NCBI GenBank assembly: GCA_007922225.1 | Contig: ML680053.1 | Coordinates: 19,764,694-19,828,693 of the forward strand | Direction of reading: 5' to 3' | Origin: Emydura subglobosa | Lineage: Eukaryota; Chordata; Testudines; Chelidae | Length of the DNA: 64,000 nucleotides | Shown: positions 13,061 to 25,331 of the stretch, in pieces | Layout: every line of letters begins with the position of its first letter | How positions within the stretch are numbered: position 1 is the stretch's first letter | Made by a program: the position numbers and the translations under genes | The notes under the pieces: model-generated | What the model saw: only the letters and a program-made list of their open reading frames with translations | Databases searched by the model: none | Told to the model about the DNA's origin: nothing

Positions 13061-13464
13061 TTTGAGTCTGAACATTAGCTGTCTGGAAAACTGTGGTAGC
13101 TAAAGTCACTGCACAGTTGCTCTCTTGGATGTTCAGACCAAATTTTAATCTCTGTCCAGCTTGGTCACCTTTGTCCACCTGCTGATGTGGTCTATATTGG
13201 CCCATCTGCATTATTTCTACTATGTGAATCATTTATGTGCAATTCATGTGGTGGTGGTGTTTTGCAGTAAGAAAAAACAATATTGTCCAGCTTTCTGAAC
13301 AAAATTTTCACATACGAGTTTAAAATTATTTTTAAAAGAGAAACATGAGCTGGTGAACAAAAAAAAAAGTCGACTTCTAAGGTGTCATATGCCCATTGGA
13401 ATGGGAGATAAGCACAGTAGGTAGGGAAAGTTTAATTAGCCTTTTGTCTTTAATTCCTTTGCAG

Positions 13465-13624
13465 GGTGTCATTGCACAGTCAGCAAAATCTCATGACAGT
13501 CTCTAACCTTGGTGTTATCTTTGGGCCGACTCTGATGAGAGCACAGGAGGAAACTGTGGCTGCTATGATGAACATTAAGTTTCAGAATATTGTAGTTGAA
13601 ATTCTGATAGAGCACTATGAAAAG
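13465..13624 (+). CDS. ARHGAP42: ARHGAP42 exon, end of RhoGAP domain
   Basis: The acceptor is TTTGCAG at 13458-13464 and the donor is AAAG|GTAAAA at 13624/13625. The exon opens with one base completing a split codon, then 53 codons (window residues 1-53). It carries the RhoGAP motif [12 protein letters not shown], whose Asn and Pro are conserved in the family and pack near the Rho switch regions, followed by the helix [17 protein letters not shown]. It ends on a complete Lys codon. The donor is followed by an uninterrupted run of about 20 A, so the intron starts GTAAAAAA rather than the consensus GTAAGT. The preceding exon is not in the window. Confidence 0.93.
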
Positions 13625-13626
13625 GT

Positions 13627-13646
13627 AAAAAAAAAAAAAAAAAAAA
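13627..13646. repeat. A-run directly after a splice donor
   Basis: About 20 consecutive A start at the third intron base of the donor at 13625. Confidence 0.9.
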
Positions 13647-14475
13647 TTCATCTGAAACTTTTTACTTTAATATTATTTGTGATGTAACTGGAGTTAAACA
13701 TGCTACTGGATCTCCTTTTTGCTACCTTCACTAGATTGCTACAAATAAGAAAAGAGTCAGATGCATCTATAGAAGACCGCTTTCAGGGAGAACGTTTCCT
13801 TCTTAATCAAAGCTAGGGGCCATATTCTGGCCAACTGTTATGGGGATATGAAATGTTTAAGCACAGGGAGCAGTATCCATACAGCCCCGTAGAGGAGCTG
13901 GCCAGAATCTCATTGGAAGGTGTAATCCCTCCTCCTGGCTAGAAGCAGGCAGAGCAAATGCAGGGCCATGACCCTGCCCCAACTTTTCCCTCACACCATC
14001 CTGTGTTAGCACAATACCAAAGTACGTTTTCAGGTGAAAAATCATGAAAATCTTACCTTGTTACTAAAGGTACCTTGGGTTACTGGAACGGGACTAATGT
14101 TAAACACCTGTTGTATTTTCCACCATTTGTGCTCTTTTTTTTTTTTTCATTTCTCTTAGAAACACTGAAAGTAAACTAGTTCAATTTATTTTTGTATAGT
14201 CTTGGGTCTGGTCAGTTTCACTTGCATGTTGTGATGCACTAACCCAGTGCTGTAGTTCTCAGGTTGCATAATTACATTTAAAAAAAAATCTATCTTCAAT
14301 GAACTTTCATTTTAGTTTCATACACAAAATCTTATTGACAGTTTTTGGGCTGTTTATTTTTTTATTTTTTAACAACAAACCAATCAGGTGCAACTGTGAG
14401 TGGATAAAAGAAGCAGAATCTTAATCATCGCTTTAAATAAATGTAAGTTATTGATAGTATTTTTTGTACTTACAG

Positions 14476-14620
14476 ATATTTCACTCTGCACCAGACCCCA
14501 ACATTCCACTTCCCCAGCCTCAGTCCCGTTCAGCTTCCAGAAGGTCAAGAGCAATTTGCCTCTCAACAGGCTCACGCAAACCGAAAGGAAGATATACCCC
14601 ATGTCTGGCAGACCATGATA
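14476..14620 (+). CDS. ARHGAP42: ARHGAP42 exon, start of Ser/Pro linker
   Basis: The acceptor is TACTTACAG at 14467-14475 and the donor is GATA|GTAAGT at 14620/14621. It encodes window residues 54-101 and the first base of Ser102. The peptide begins [16 protein letters not shown] and is rich in Ser, Arg and Pro ([20 protein letters not shown]). This is the junction between the RhoGAP domain and the disordered linker. Basic and Ser-rich stretches of this sort are typical phosphorylation or 14-3-3-type sites, but no specific site is claimed. Confidence 0.92.
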
Positions 14621-16656
14621 GTAAGTTTATCCATACTGTTAGCTATTTACCTCTTTGTTCATGTCTTGTTGTTTAGTTCTCCAGATTGTTAATTACTAAC
14701 AATAGCAGTTGTGTGCTCCAAGCACATTGGGTGCTTATTTGTAGTGTTTTTTTGTACTCTGTGATACTAAAGAGAGCAGACATCAGTGTTGTTGAATTAG
14801 TGCTTTTCTTGCTCCTTTCACAGCATGTTCTGTCAAGCAGGTCTTGTGTGGCATAAAGTGTTTGAAAATATGCTGTGGTACGCTTTTTATTGCAAACTAA
14901 CCACCCAGTGATTTGAAATGACCTTCTCAGACTGTAAAATGCTAAAAAGAATACAAGGTTCAACTTGTTTGCTTTTAATAAGATCTTTAAGCTTGGAAGC
15001 GGTATAATAGAGCATTTCACCAAATCAATGATAAAGTCAATCCAGTTGAGATTAGTCTTGGGCAAAAGCTGTTACCATTAATCAGCTCTTCTGTGTGCAT
15101 GAAACTGTGTGGTCTCAGTCTAGTTCCCAGTAGACAACTATCTATCCCACCAAAGCCACTACACAGCTGTTGTTAATTGACATCATTGTTGATAATATTA
15201 ACAAAACGATTAAGCATTGAATGGCATGAACCGTGAACTTTAAAGCTAGTCCTCTATATGGATTTATAATTAAAAGTAGAGGGTTTTATTTGCAGTAAAT
15301 TGCCACCTACAGGGATTCTTCATTTTCATATCTTCTTAAATACTAGAATAAAAGGTCCCACTTTATTCATTATCGCCCACTTTTTCATTTCTAATATTAC
15401 CAGTAGGAGGGGATGAACTTCAGTTCAAATTGTAGCCAAGATTGAATTTAATCTGCTAAATGTTAGCAGCTCCATTGCTGTGATATTGATTCCAAAAGAA
15501 GATTATGTTTCATAGCTTCTCAAGGAGCTTTCATGACAGTGCCATAAAAAAGGAAATTCATAGTTAAAGCAGTAAATGAATATATCATTTATGCCTAGTT
15601 GTTGTATAAGGCTCCAAAGAATGGGAGTTCTTGGGTACCTAGCACCAACTTTTCAAAATCAGATGCATGCAAATGCTTGTGTGTTTCTAACGTGTGCAGA
15701 TAACAAACTTGTGCATGCCAACTGGGTGTCTGCATGCACAGATGGCAAGCTAAGTGCCAGTTCGGAATCACCACTAAGATGTGGAACTTCTTAGCTACTA
15801 CTCCAGCCTACTGGCTAAAGTAATCTCACTGGCTTTTGCTTAACAAAGAATTAGGTGGTCCCTGATGTGCAGTGATGTGCAGCAAGGCCATGAGGAACTA
15901 GTCTCCGTTCGCAGAGGATGTACCAGCCCACGAACTGCTGCCACCCCGCGACCCCTTCTATAGAGAAACGACACAAGTTCCACTACTGAAAGAGGTCCCT
16001 TCTGACCCTTAAAACAATTCAATAATTAGCATTAGTACTCAACCACAAATAAAATCAACACGTCATGCCCGACAAAGATTATTTTAACTTGCTTTAATGA
16101 GGCCTAGTTCCTGGGTCATCTACAGGTCAAGAAGGAAAGCATTCTGAGAGCTGGGTCCAGAAAGGCAGAGATGCATCTCTTGCTTCTCCAAACCCCAGGG
16201 TCCAAGAGCCATATCCCCTTAGTCCTCAGCAGCAGGGATAGAGAATAGTGAGCCAAAAGTAGAAAAGTTCCAGGGGTGCAATCTGCAAAGAGACTGGAAA
16301 GTTCAAACTAAATAGTAGGAGTAATTGTTGCAAAACAATAGAACAAGAGACTCAAGCATCAGTATGAGTCATATGTATTGTCACAATAGCCTATGGATGG
16401 AGCAAGCCATCAGAGGAATATGTGACTGCATCCTTCCACATAAGAGGGGGCATACAACAGCTGCCTCATTGAAATGCAAATTAACCAAATACCCCTTCTA
16501 TTTTGAGAAATGTTATCTGCAAAAACCATACACTAATGTGTTTGATGATTACTGAGGTTTCAGAGGCCACATATGGCATTAGGAAAACGGACACTATGGA
16601 AAAGAGTAATTTACACACAAAACGTCATTTTTTTTCTTTCCCCCATTCCTCTTCAG

Positions 16657-17037
16657 GTGACTCATACAGTAGTAGCCCAGATAGCACTCCCATGGGCAGC
16701 ATAGAATCACTCTCTTCTCATTCATCAGAACAAAACAGCACCACAAAATCCACATCATCCCAACCCAGGGAGAAATCGAGAGGAATTCCATGGATTGCAT
16801 CTCCACCTTCTTCCAATGGACAGAAAAGCTCAGGCCTCTGGACTACAAGTCCAGAATCCTCCTGTAAGGAGGATGCGACAAAAACGGACGTGGAGTCAGA
16901 CTGTCAAAGTGTAGCTTCCGTCACTAGTCCAGAGAATGCATCTCCACCAATAGATCTGACCAAAAAAGGGCTTTATGGTCTGTCAGGGCTGAAAAGGTCT
17001 TCAGCTTCCTCCCTCAGATCAATCCCTTCAGCAGAAG
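16657..17037 (+). CDS. ARHGAP42: ARHGAP42 exon, Ser-rich linker
   Basis: The acceptor is CCTCTTCAG at 16648-16656 and the donor is GAAG|GTAAGT at 17037/17038. This is the longest exon in the window (381 bases, window residues 102-228 plus a split Gly codon). The composition is low-complexity Ser/Thr/Pro with clusters such as [21 protein letters not shown] and SVASVTSPE. No globular domain is visible, as expected for the GRAF linker, which is disordered and divergent among paralogues. The frame is open throughout with no lesion. Confidence 0.93.
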
Positions 17038-17949
17038 GTAAGTCCTATGTGTTGCATTAAGTTATTCTATCAGGACACCACTGAATTTAACATGATGCAC
17101 CAGAAAAAATTAAGTTCATCAATACATTCCAATAGCTGTTTGCTTTTGTTCATTTATTTTGGAATCTTTCTGGAATGTTCTTTTATTGTTCAGGCATTTT
17201 TTGAGCAATATTTCTAAGGTGTCCTTCATTTGTGCCCCTTACATAGCTTAAAAGGCATCAACCCTCCTCACAATTTGGAACAATGTTCTCCTCGCCAGTC
17301 TCATCTCACCCAGAGCTGCTCAGTTACATGTGGGAGCAGAGTAGCTAGCCAAGATTCAGCAGTCTCTCAGAGATGAGTCTTGAGTCATGACTGAAGGTGA
17401 CAAGACTTGGGGTTTGAATTCAAATCAATAAGTCCTGGATTGAGAACATCCAGTCCCCAGCACCCTCACTTCCATCACTTTGGGCTATACACTGCCTTTG
17501 TTTTCAGTTGCATTTCATAAGAAGTCGAGGCGGTTTCTACAATAACTAGATCTGAGATCATGTAATATTTTGTAAACAACTACCAATACTTTGAATTGCA
17601 AGAGGTAAATTGGCAAGTGGTGTTCTAGTTAGTGTGTCCCACTCAGAAGACGGCTGCCATGTTCTCCACGAACTGCATCTTTTAAGAGGCCCCAAGTATA
17701 GCATGTATACTAGCTAGGAGGTGACAAAGGTTGGCCAAACATGTCTGTGTGCACACATGGGATGAAAGACCAGATTTCTGGCCACTGCTCCTGTCTTGGA
17801 ATCCAAAAACTGAGTCCAGTAGGCCACGAGATGATTTCACAATACCATTATAATTGACTGGGCATTGCCCTTAAAAATAAATACTAAAAGAAATCAATTG
17901 ATTTATAATGATGTGGATTACTAAGGTTAACACAATCAGTGAGACAGTA

Positions 17950-18240
17950 AATTCTAATGGATTTAGCATGAGACTGGGAACCAGAAACCCCTGAGTTCTA
18001 CCTCTGGGTCTTCCTGATCTGCTGTGTAGATTTCTACAGTGCTTAGCACAGTGGCGTTGTTCTAGTCCTCCATGGTGCTATTTCAGTACAAATAAATAGA
18101 TTGACTTGGGTAATTGTTTCCTCATCTAGAAACTGGGGACTTTATAAAGTAAAATCTACCTACTTTGCAAGAAGTGTATGAAATGTATTAGTCGTTATGC
18201 AGCGCTTTGAAAACGCAAAGCACTGTTTTATTATTAATAT
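17950..18240 (+). repeat. MIR-like SINE remnant
   Basis: Blocks in MIR order: 'GCATGAGACTGGGAACCAGAAACCC', 'GTTTCCTCATCTAGAAACTGGGGA', then 'TATGCAGCGCTTTGAAAACGCAAAG'. A 'CAGTGCTTAGCACAGTGG' insert is shared with other copies. Confidence 0.5.
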
Positions 18241-18863
18241 TGATTCTATTAGAAACCTGTGGAAGTCATATATCGGAATAGAGCAGGTAAGTGGACACAT
18301 CTTTTGCTAAGGCTTTCTGGCCATTATTACTGAATCTTTGTATAATATTACATCAGGGCCTTCTGTTTTTGACAGATAAAATCCAAGCTAGCAATGTGTG
18401 TTTTATTTTATTAAGGTGTGGTAGCAAAATAGTATTTTAAACAAGTTTTAATTATCATCTACCAAAACCTCATAAACCTTTTTTGATTGTTTGTTTTTTG
18501 GGGGGGGGGGTTTTAGGAATAAAAAAAAAGATATTAATGTTAAACAGCACAGGAAGCTGGCTTGTGTATTGTTTTATTATTGGAGTTTTAGCATCATCAG
18601 TGTTCAGAAACTGTATTTTCTATCCATCAGTGCAGCATAAAAATCTTCTCTTTTTCAAAGTTTTAATATCATTCTCTCCATTTTTGGTGGTGATGCTTTC
18701 CTACTTACCTTTCTGCTTGATAGAGACTGTCTTTTCTCTTTCTTGGTAAGCACTAGCTCGACCTATTTTATTTCTTTTAAAAAATCCTGCTTTGTTATGT
18801 ATGTATGCATGTTATTAAGGCACACTCAGATCATATTGCCTGCCCTCTGCTTGTTTCCTGTAG

Positions 18864-19020
18864 GTAACAAAAGCTGCAGTGGATCTGTACAGAGTTTAGC
18901 TTCCATTGATGCCAAAGATACACCAAAGGCTCCACTAAATCCTGAGTTGCCTCCCAAAATGTGTAGGAGATTGAGATTGGATACAGCATCAAGTAATGGC
19001 TATCAGAGACCAGGATCCGT
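18864..19020 (+). CDS. ARHGAP42: ARHGAP42 exon, linker
   Basis: The acceptor is TTCCTGTAG at 18855-18863 and the donor is TCCGT|GTAAGT at 19020/19021. It completes Gly229, encodes residues 230-280, and leaves two bases of Val281. It contains the Pro-rich PLNPELPPK and the basic [19 protein letters not shown], which is strongly conserved in GRAF3 as I remember it. Confidence 0.92.
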
Positions 19021-19087
19021 GTAAGTCATCAAGATGTAGTAGAGATTTGATTTGTTACATTGTGTTCCTGTATAAACCATCCTATAC

Positions 19088-20225
19088 AGCTGGGTGAATG
19101 ATGGAAACAGTATTCATGAATATTTGATGAGATAAACCAAATTAAATTGTCAGATTTGTGAATTATTCATCAAGCTTCATAAACTCTGGAAACTGGGCAG
19201 ATGGGGGCTTACCCAAAGTATATTGAAGTCAGTGGCAAAGCTCTATAAATAATGGATTTTTTGGTTTACTGGCAATTCTGAAAATATAATTGGTTTGAGT
19301 TGAACTGAAACCAACATTTTTGTTGGAATTTTTCACTAATTGTTTCAGGTTGAACCAAGACATTTCATTTCATGTGTTGTTAATAAAAGCAAAGGAAATG
19401 AATGGCTAGATTCACAAAAACAGTGGACAGAGTAGTGATACTCTCCTTACCATTAGCCCAGAGGTTAGGGTACTCACATGTGATGTGAGAGACCCAGGCT
19501 TGAATCCCTGTTCTGGAGCAGTGACTTGATTGCAGATTTCCCCCATTTCCAGGCAAATGCCCTAACCACCAGGCTATAGGCTATTCTAGTGCTGGGGTCT
19601 CTCAATCTCTCCTGTTGAAGCTATTCCACTTTGTATAAATAATTAATTAGTTATCGAAGCAGAGACTGAAACCTGGAGGGGTTCCCTCTCTTACGGGAGT
19701 GTCCTAACCTTTGGGTTTATAGAGTCATTCTCACTCTATCTCTCTAGCCCAATGACTAATTAAGTATTTTGCACAAAGTAGAACAGCTTCAACAGGCGAG
19801 ATTGAGAGATGCCCACCCCAAAATATCCTAAATCTGATCGTGAGGGCAGTTACTTTGGGTGGGGAGACTTGGGTTCAAACCCCTGTTCCAAAGCAGGGAT
19901 TCATACCTGGGTTTCAAACATCCCAGAGGAGTGCCCTAACCAAGAGGCTACAGGTTATAAGGGAGGGACAACTGCTACCACCTCGTCATCTGGTGGCTTT
20001 GTGAATGGTGCCTAAATCCCCTTGTGACAGTAGCCTGAAAAATCAAAATGTTTCATTTGGACAATGTTGAAATGGTCTGTTTTGACATTTCCAAAGTGTT
20101 TTCTTGTTCTGTTTTGGCCAAAACAATTGCTGAAATCGTCAAATATTTGTGAAATGTTTTGGTCAGTCTGAATCTTCATTTATTGGTGAAAATGTTTCAT
20201 CTGAAAAATTTTGCCCAGCTCTAGT
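19088..20225. mobile_element. Possible non-autonomous DNA element with tRNA-like inverted modules
   Basis: The outer ends are loosely inverted (AGCTGGGTGAAT at 19090; the end reads TTTTGCCCAGCTCTAG at about 20207-20222). Inside are two inverted pairs of tRNA-like sequence. The first, 19454-19580, has GGTTAGGGTACTCAC facing CCCTAACCACCAGGC. The second, about 19850-19965, has GGTTCAAACC (19872-19881), a good match to an RNA polymerase III B box, facing CCCTAACCAAGAGGC. The segment is too decayed to classify, and unity of the whole interval is an inference. Confidence 0.4.
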
Positions 20226-21146
20226 GAAAAGTGAAAGGACTTTCATTGACTTCACTGGGCTTTTGGATTAAGCCAGTAATGAGAGAAAATGAATCCGTTG
20301 AATAAATTATTTTACTAATACTATTCAGCCAGCTCTAATTATCTCTCGGCTTCTTCTGTAGTATGTTATTTCAAAGATCTAAATGCCATGGACAGCCCAG
20401 GTAATATGTCAAGGAATAAAATGTTGTTCATCACCTCTTTCTTTTGACAGTCAGAAATCAGAGCAAAACAAATGTAATTCATCTCTGAAATTAATATGTT
20501 CCAGTGCATGCACTGTTAAATAATTTCTTTGTTTTTGAAAAAGTAGCTAGAGATTTCTTGGGACCGAATGCATTATAAAATATAAATGATTATTTTTACA
20601 TAAGCCCTAGGTTAAAAATGTTTTCTATTGCTTGTAGCTCTGGCTTGGAGGTCAGTGATAGCACTGGGATTTAGAACCCAGAATTGATAACGCCCATTTT
20701 CCCTCTGCAAAAACTATATATCTCTCACTTCAGATTTATTGGTGACAAGACATGAATATGAATTTAAAATTATGGGTATGTTTCAAGTTCCATTTTTCAG
20801 CAGAGTTCCTTACTGTTTTACCTGTTATTAAGCAAGGTTCTTTAGCACATGCCTAACTTGAAGATGGACTGTTCATGTCTTTCAAGTTGGGCACATGCTT
20901 AAATTTCTTGGTGGACTGGGACCTCAGCTCTGCATGACTTGCTTCTTGGTTTTCTCCATTCTGTCTACATTTTTCAGGTTGATAAAAGGAGCACTGTCGA
21001 TTTAACAATCAAATTTACAATTTAAAATTAAAATTTTCTTGTCTGTGCAACTAAAAATATTTTCGATTATTAAACCTGATATAACTCTGTGCAGTTCATT
21101 AAAACAGATAAGTTTAAAACCAGGTGCCTCTTAACTTAATTTTCAG

Positions 21147-21209
21147 AGTGGCTGCAAGAGCCCAGTTGTTCGAAAGTGCTGGTTCATTTAAACAAACTTC
21201 TTCAGGACG
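21147..21209 (+). CDS. ARHGAP42: ARHGAP42 63-base exon before the SH3 domain
   Basis: The acceptor is AATTTTCAG at 21138-21146 and the donor is GGACG|GTAAGT at 21209/21210. It encodes the third base of Val281, residues 282-301 (VAARAQLFESAGSFKQ and following SSG) and two bases of Arg302. At 63 bases it is an exact multiple of three, flanked by introns of matching phase, so skipping it would keep the frame and remove 21 residues just before the SH3 domain. It is too short to stand out as an ORF and was found from the splice sites and frame. Confidence 0.88.
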
Positions 21210-22114
21210 GTAAGTGCCCTACACAATTTAATTTTAGTTAAAAAATTAAAGCCATGTGCTCTCAGAGTTTGACGTGAAGAAGTGGGAAAAAATGCTTTGT
21301 ACCTTCCAAGAAAGCATCTCTTGCCATGCACACATGCCACCATTTATCAGGCTCATTCTTTCTATACCTCTGTCACAGAAATAGAGAGTTAGACCATTGA
21401 TTTTCTCCCTCGGCTATGACAATACAGAAGCCGAGGACAGTAGACTGCTTCTTAGTGAAACTGCCCTTTCCAAAGTTTGGCTTTGGATACAAATATCAGG
21501 GTTGTGATTGTTCCTCTCACCACACCTTCCTTGCTTCAATTTCCATTTGGGGAAATCTGTGATCTTCCCACGGGCCCTTCAGCTGTTTACACCATCACTG
21601 GGATGGATTTGTTTTCATTTTGACACATTAATAATAGTAGAGCAGACATCCATTCACTGGAAGGCGTTCCTCTAGGAAGTGGAACCGTCTCTGTTTTGTC
21701 TGACCTCTTCTTTCTTCCATTCTGCTTTATTTTTCTTTCTATCCCATTTCATTGTGAGCTTCCTTACACTTCCCAACCAAAAGGGCTAGATTAAAGGCAA
21801 ACAAGCAGTTCCAGATCTAGCACCAAGAGAGTACTCGGGCACCATCAAAAGATGGCTAACGGCCCCCTCTACCATGATTTTACAAGAAATCAGCCAAGGC
21901 TCAGTGGCAAGGCTGAGCAGCGCTTACTTACGTAATTACAAACAAAGATCATTGAAAAAAATCAAATGTATATAATAACTGTATATTTTAGATCACACTT
22001 CCTCCACCCTTCCTGTGTACCTTGTCTTTGGCTGTAAGCACTTTGAGATAGTGCGACTCCAGAAGCTCAATCCAGTTAACTTAAAGAAAAGAAAAGAGGT
22101 GAATTGACCACAGT

Positions 22115-22470
22115 TTGTTAGAAAATGAGGAACATAAGAAACAAAAATTTGATAATGGACTCTTCAGTCTTACAGACAAAGGCATATCACAATGCAGTGG
22201 CTGGAAGTTAAAGCTAGATGAATTCAGACTGGAAATAAAGTGCAAATTTTTAATAGTGAGGGTAATTAACTATTGGAACCACTTACCAAAGGTTATATTT
22301 CATACTTCCTCACTAGCAATTTTTAAATCAAGACTGGATTTTTTTAAAGAAAAAAAATGCTCCAGTTCCAACATGAATTATGTCAGGAAATTCCTATGGC
22401 CTGTATTCTACAGGAGGTCAGGCTCGATGATCACGGACTGGTTCCTTCAGGCCTTCTAATATATGAGACT
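22115..22470 (+). mobile_element. CR1-clade LINE 3' end, plus strand
   Basis: Translation gives the C-terminal block of a CR1/L3-like ORF2: FDNGLFSLTDKGISQCSGWK, then VRVINYWNHLPK and LAIFKSRLDFFKEK, followed by the 3' UTR phrase AGGTCAGGCTCGATGATC. It is the only clear CR1-clade piece in the sense orientation of ARHGAP42 inside an intron here. It is short and 5'-truncated. Confidence 0.7.
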
Positions 22471-22479
22471 GGGGTCACG

Positions 22480-25330
22480 GCCACCTTTTTGTGCAGTACT
22501 TAGAACAACAAGCCCATGAGCCTAATGGGAACCTGATCAATAGAGTATTAAAAGTATAACATCCAATAACAATAATCCATGGAACCGTAGGGGAGCGATG
22601 TGAAACTGGGAAGGAGGCAGGCACCGAAATTCATAGTAATGTACAATCCAAGTCTGACAGCTGACTGCCACCCAGCAGGCGGCAGGGTCCAATTCAAGAG
22701 AAGGCCGATCAGTTTGAGACGATGATACATGAGGGAGGGAGGAGGCAGTAGCATGGCTGAGTCACGTGGCGCACAGGTGCTTCTTTTGTGTGGCTCACAA
22801 GCTGTGGGAGAAAACAAAGAAGTGATGAGGAGACAAGCCAATGAAGATGGGAGTGAGGTATCCAACACTGTCCTTGATCCAAGCCCCACATAGTCTCGAT
22901 AGATCCCTGCTCCGCTACTCTCTAGCACTCCTCCTTCCCCCCTCCTGCACAGCTCCCATTCTATTGTACGTGCACATAAGCCACATAGGAAACAAGAGTC
23001 TGAGACAGAAGAAAGTAACTGTGCTGCTTCATAACAGGGATGGAGAGCAGATGATAGATGGTAAAGGAGAAAAGGCTTGACAGGCTTAATAGCTCCTCTA
23101 ACCAGTCTTCGTCAGAAAGCAGAATAGTGACAATAACAAGGAGAATGAGAGATCAGCAGGCAGAATGAGGAAAGAAAAAATAAGCTGTTTCTGCAGTGCT
23201 GTTTGATTCAGACCAGCCTCTGAAACAAGGCACAGTCAGAGCCAGATCTCGCTTAACCTGAATGCATGCTATGCACATGAGTGCCAAACTGAGCCCTAAA
23301 GGCATTCTTCTGTCTCTTTACTCCATTGAAAAATCGCAGTAAATATGATATGTCTCACCCCACAAGTTAATTTTCTTGATCTCTCCATAATAACCTACTA
23401 CATACAAATAAGTGGGTAATGTTAACAGAGAAGGGGGGAAAACACAAACTTTACAATGTTACCACCACCTTCATCCATTCATCCAGATCGGATATTTCTA
23501 GAGTGCCTGAGATCCGGAGCCCTTCTGTAAGTTAGTAGAGGAAACCAGGCTGTTAGCGTATGCATGTAAATTTTACAGTGTTGTAATGGCACTGGGCGTT
23601 CTGTTCTAAATAAAACTGCAATACAGTTTCTGACATCTTGTGTCTGCCAAATAAAACTTGGCCAAATATGTTGCACCATGAAGCTTCGGCCCTGCAAGCT
23701 GATCTGCACAGACAGACCTCTACTCTCAGGCAAGGCAGTGGGGCTCCCCGGAAGTCTTCATAGACAAATCAGCTTCTAGAGTCAGGACCTAAAACAAAGT
23801 TTTTTTCCATTTCCTCGCCATTGCCACATAGTTAAAAGAAAAAAAAATAGAAGCAAGTTTGGACACGAAAAATAAAATGTTGTTGAATATAGTGCTTGTG
23901 TGTAGCACCAGGTTTTCATAGGCCAAGAGAATAAAACCTGCACTCTACAAAGCAGCCTGCAGAACTCTGCAGGCTTTTCACACACCAGTCCGCTGGTGTA
24001 TGTCATCCCTCGACTGGGCTGAGCAAGAGTAAATCAGTCTCTACATCCAGTGAGTCCACAAGGAAATTGTTGAACAATTCCTGACAACTCACTTTACGTA
24101 GGCCACCAAACAATCATCAGATAGTAACAGCTTTTGGTCCTCCTGATCAGGGCTGAACTAGAACCAGTAGCCTAGAGGAAAGTCTCTTAGTCTATTCCGT
24201 TATTAATCCCTGGAATCCCGTGTCCCTTGCTTCCAGATTTTCAACTACTTTTTCCCTATCCAGAATCCAGATACATTGTGATTTGTAGGATTCTACCACT
24301 TGAAGCAAAACGTTGTCATCTGCACGATGGGGGTGGCATTTTCAAAAAGCACCCAAGTAATTTAGGCGCACATTCCAATCTCGGCTCCATTTTGCCTCCC
24401 CGTTCTCATTCTTGCTACTTTTCCCTTTCCCTCAAACCTAGCTTTAAAGATAGAGGACTATCAGTCTGGTCGAGCACTCAGCTCTCAGGCTGTGGTATAT
24501 CTCCTTGCTCCACACTGGATCTAATCTCCTGTCACTAACGTATAATACCCAGGACAGAGAAGCAGCATAGTTATTATATCTTTATGCATATATTGCTGTA
24601 TTGCCCAGCAATTCCAATAGGGATTGAGGCCCCATGGTGATAGATGTTATACAATAACACACAAAGAAAGAGTCTGCCCTGAAGAGCTAAAGTCTGAGAA
24701 ATGGGGGGTTTCCTCTTCTCTGGCTTTCCATTAGGGGCACACAGCATTTTTGGGGACTCAGGTAAATGAGACGCCACTGACTGGAGTGAACATCATAACA
24801 TAGAGGCTATGAGAATTGCATGAGAGGGAACAGCTTAGGAATAAGAAAATGGGTGTAGTGATCATTATTTGATCTGGTTTGGCAGCAGGATACTTGGAGA
24901 ACAGGGTCAGGATTTGAATCACTGTGGGTTGGTAGTATGATATCGAGGGGAGGGTGGAGGACTTACATTCCCTTTTGGTTCTCTTCCTTGCTATATAATT
25001 AAACACATCCATCCAGTCATCCTCCTCCTTTTCCTTCGGTGCTTTATTGCACATGCCCTTATATACCTGGAGTCCCGTGTGCCTCCACACTCTTCTCCTT
25101 CACGTTCCACCTCTTCCATAGGCCTGTAAACCTGTGTCCTTCCCGCAGAGAAGCCTGCCCTAACCAGTTGTTTGACGGTCATATACAAACCATAACACTT
25201 CAAAAGAATCCAAACAAAATCTCTGGCACTAACAGTGGCATCCCATTCCTTTCTTTCATGTGTACATTGTCTATCTAGACTACATTCTTTAGAGCAGGAA
25301 TCTAAACTTCAGGCTGCTTGTAAAGTGCCT
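22480..25330. other. Intronic sequence, little recognised
   Basis: No gene is recognised. The stretch 24590-24700 looks like an inverted MIR-type tail (CAATAGGGATTGAGGCCCCA, then CCCTGAAGAGCTAAAGTCT). Around 24327-24365 is a single arm of the foldback family seen at 1075. Confidence 0.4.
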
Positions 25331-25331
25331 A

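Larger units (their letters stand above)
1..13464 (+). other. Intron of ARHGAP42 upstream of the first visible exon
   Basis: The reading frame at 13465 starts within a split codon inside the RhoGAP domain, so everything before it should be intron, unless a very short exon was missed. I searched for the preceding RhoGAP segment and found none. Apart from the repeats listed separately, 961-2485, 2690-5580, 11300-11780 and 13070-13464 hold nothing I recognise. Confidence 0.6.

Noticed and set aside
13060..13260. Continuation of the Harbinger transposase on the minus strand (inverted C-terminus)
   Set aside because: A minus-strand frame (13044-13232) is open, but I could not match it to the Harbinger C-terminal region.
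16594..16806. Minus-strand ORF opposite the ARHGAP42 linker exon
   Set aside because: Shadow of a Ser-rich coding exon with flanking intron; no independent features.
19872..19881. A real tRNA gene around the B-box-like GGTTCAAACC
   Set aside because: No cloverleaf, anticodon arm or acceptor stem fits; it is a repeat-derived module.
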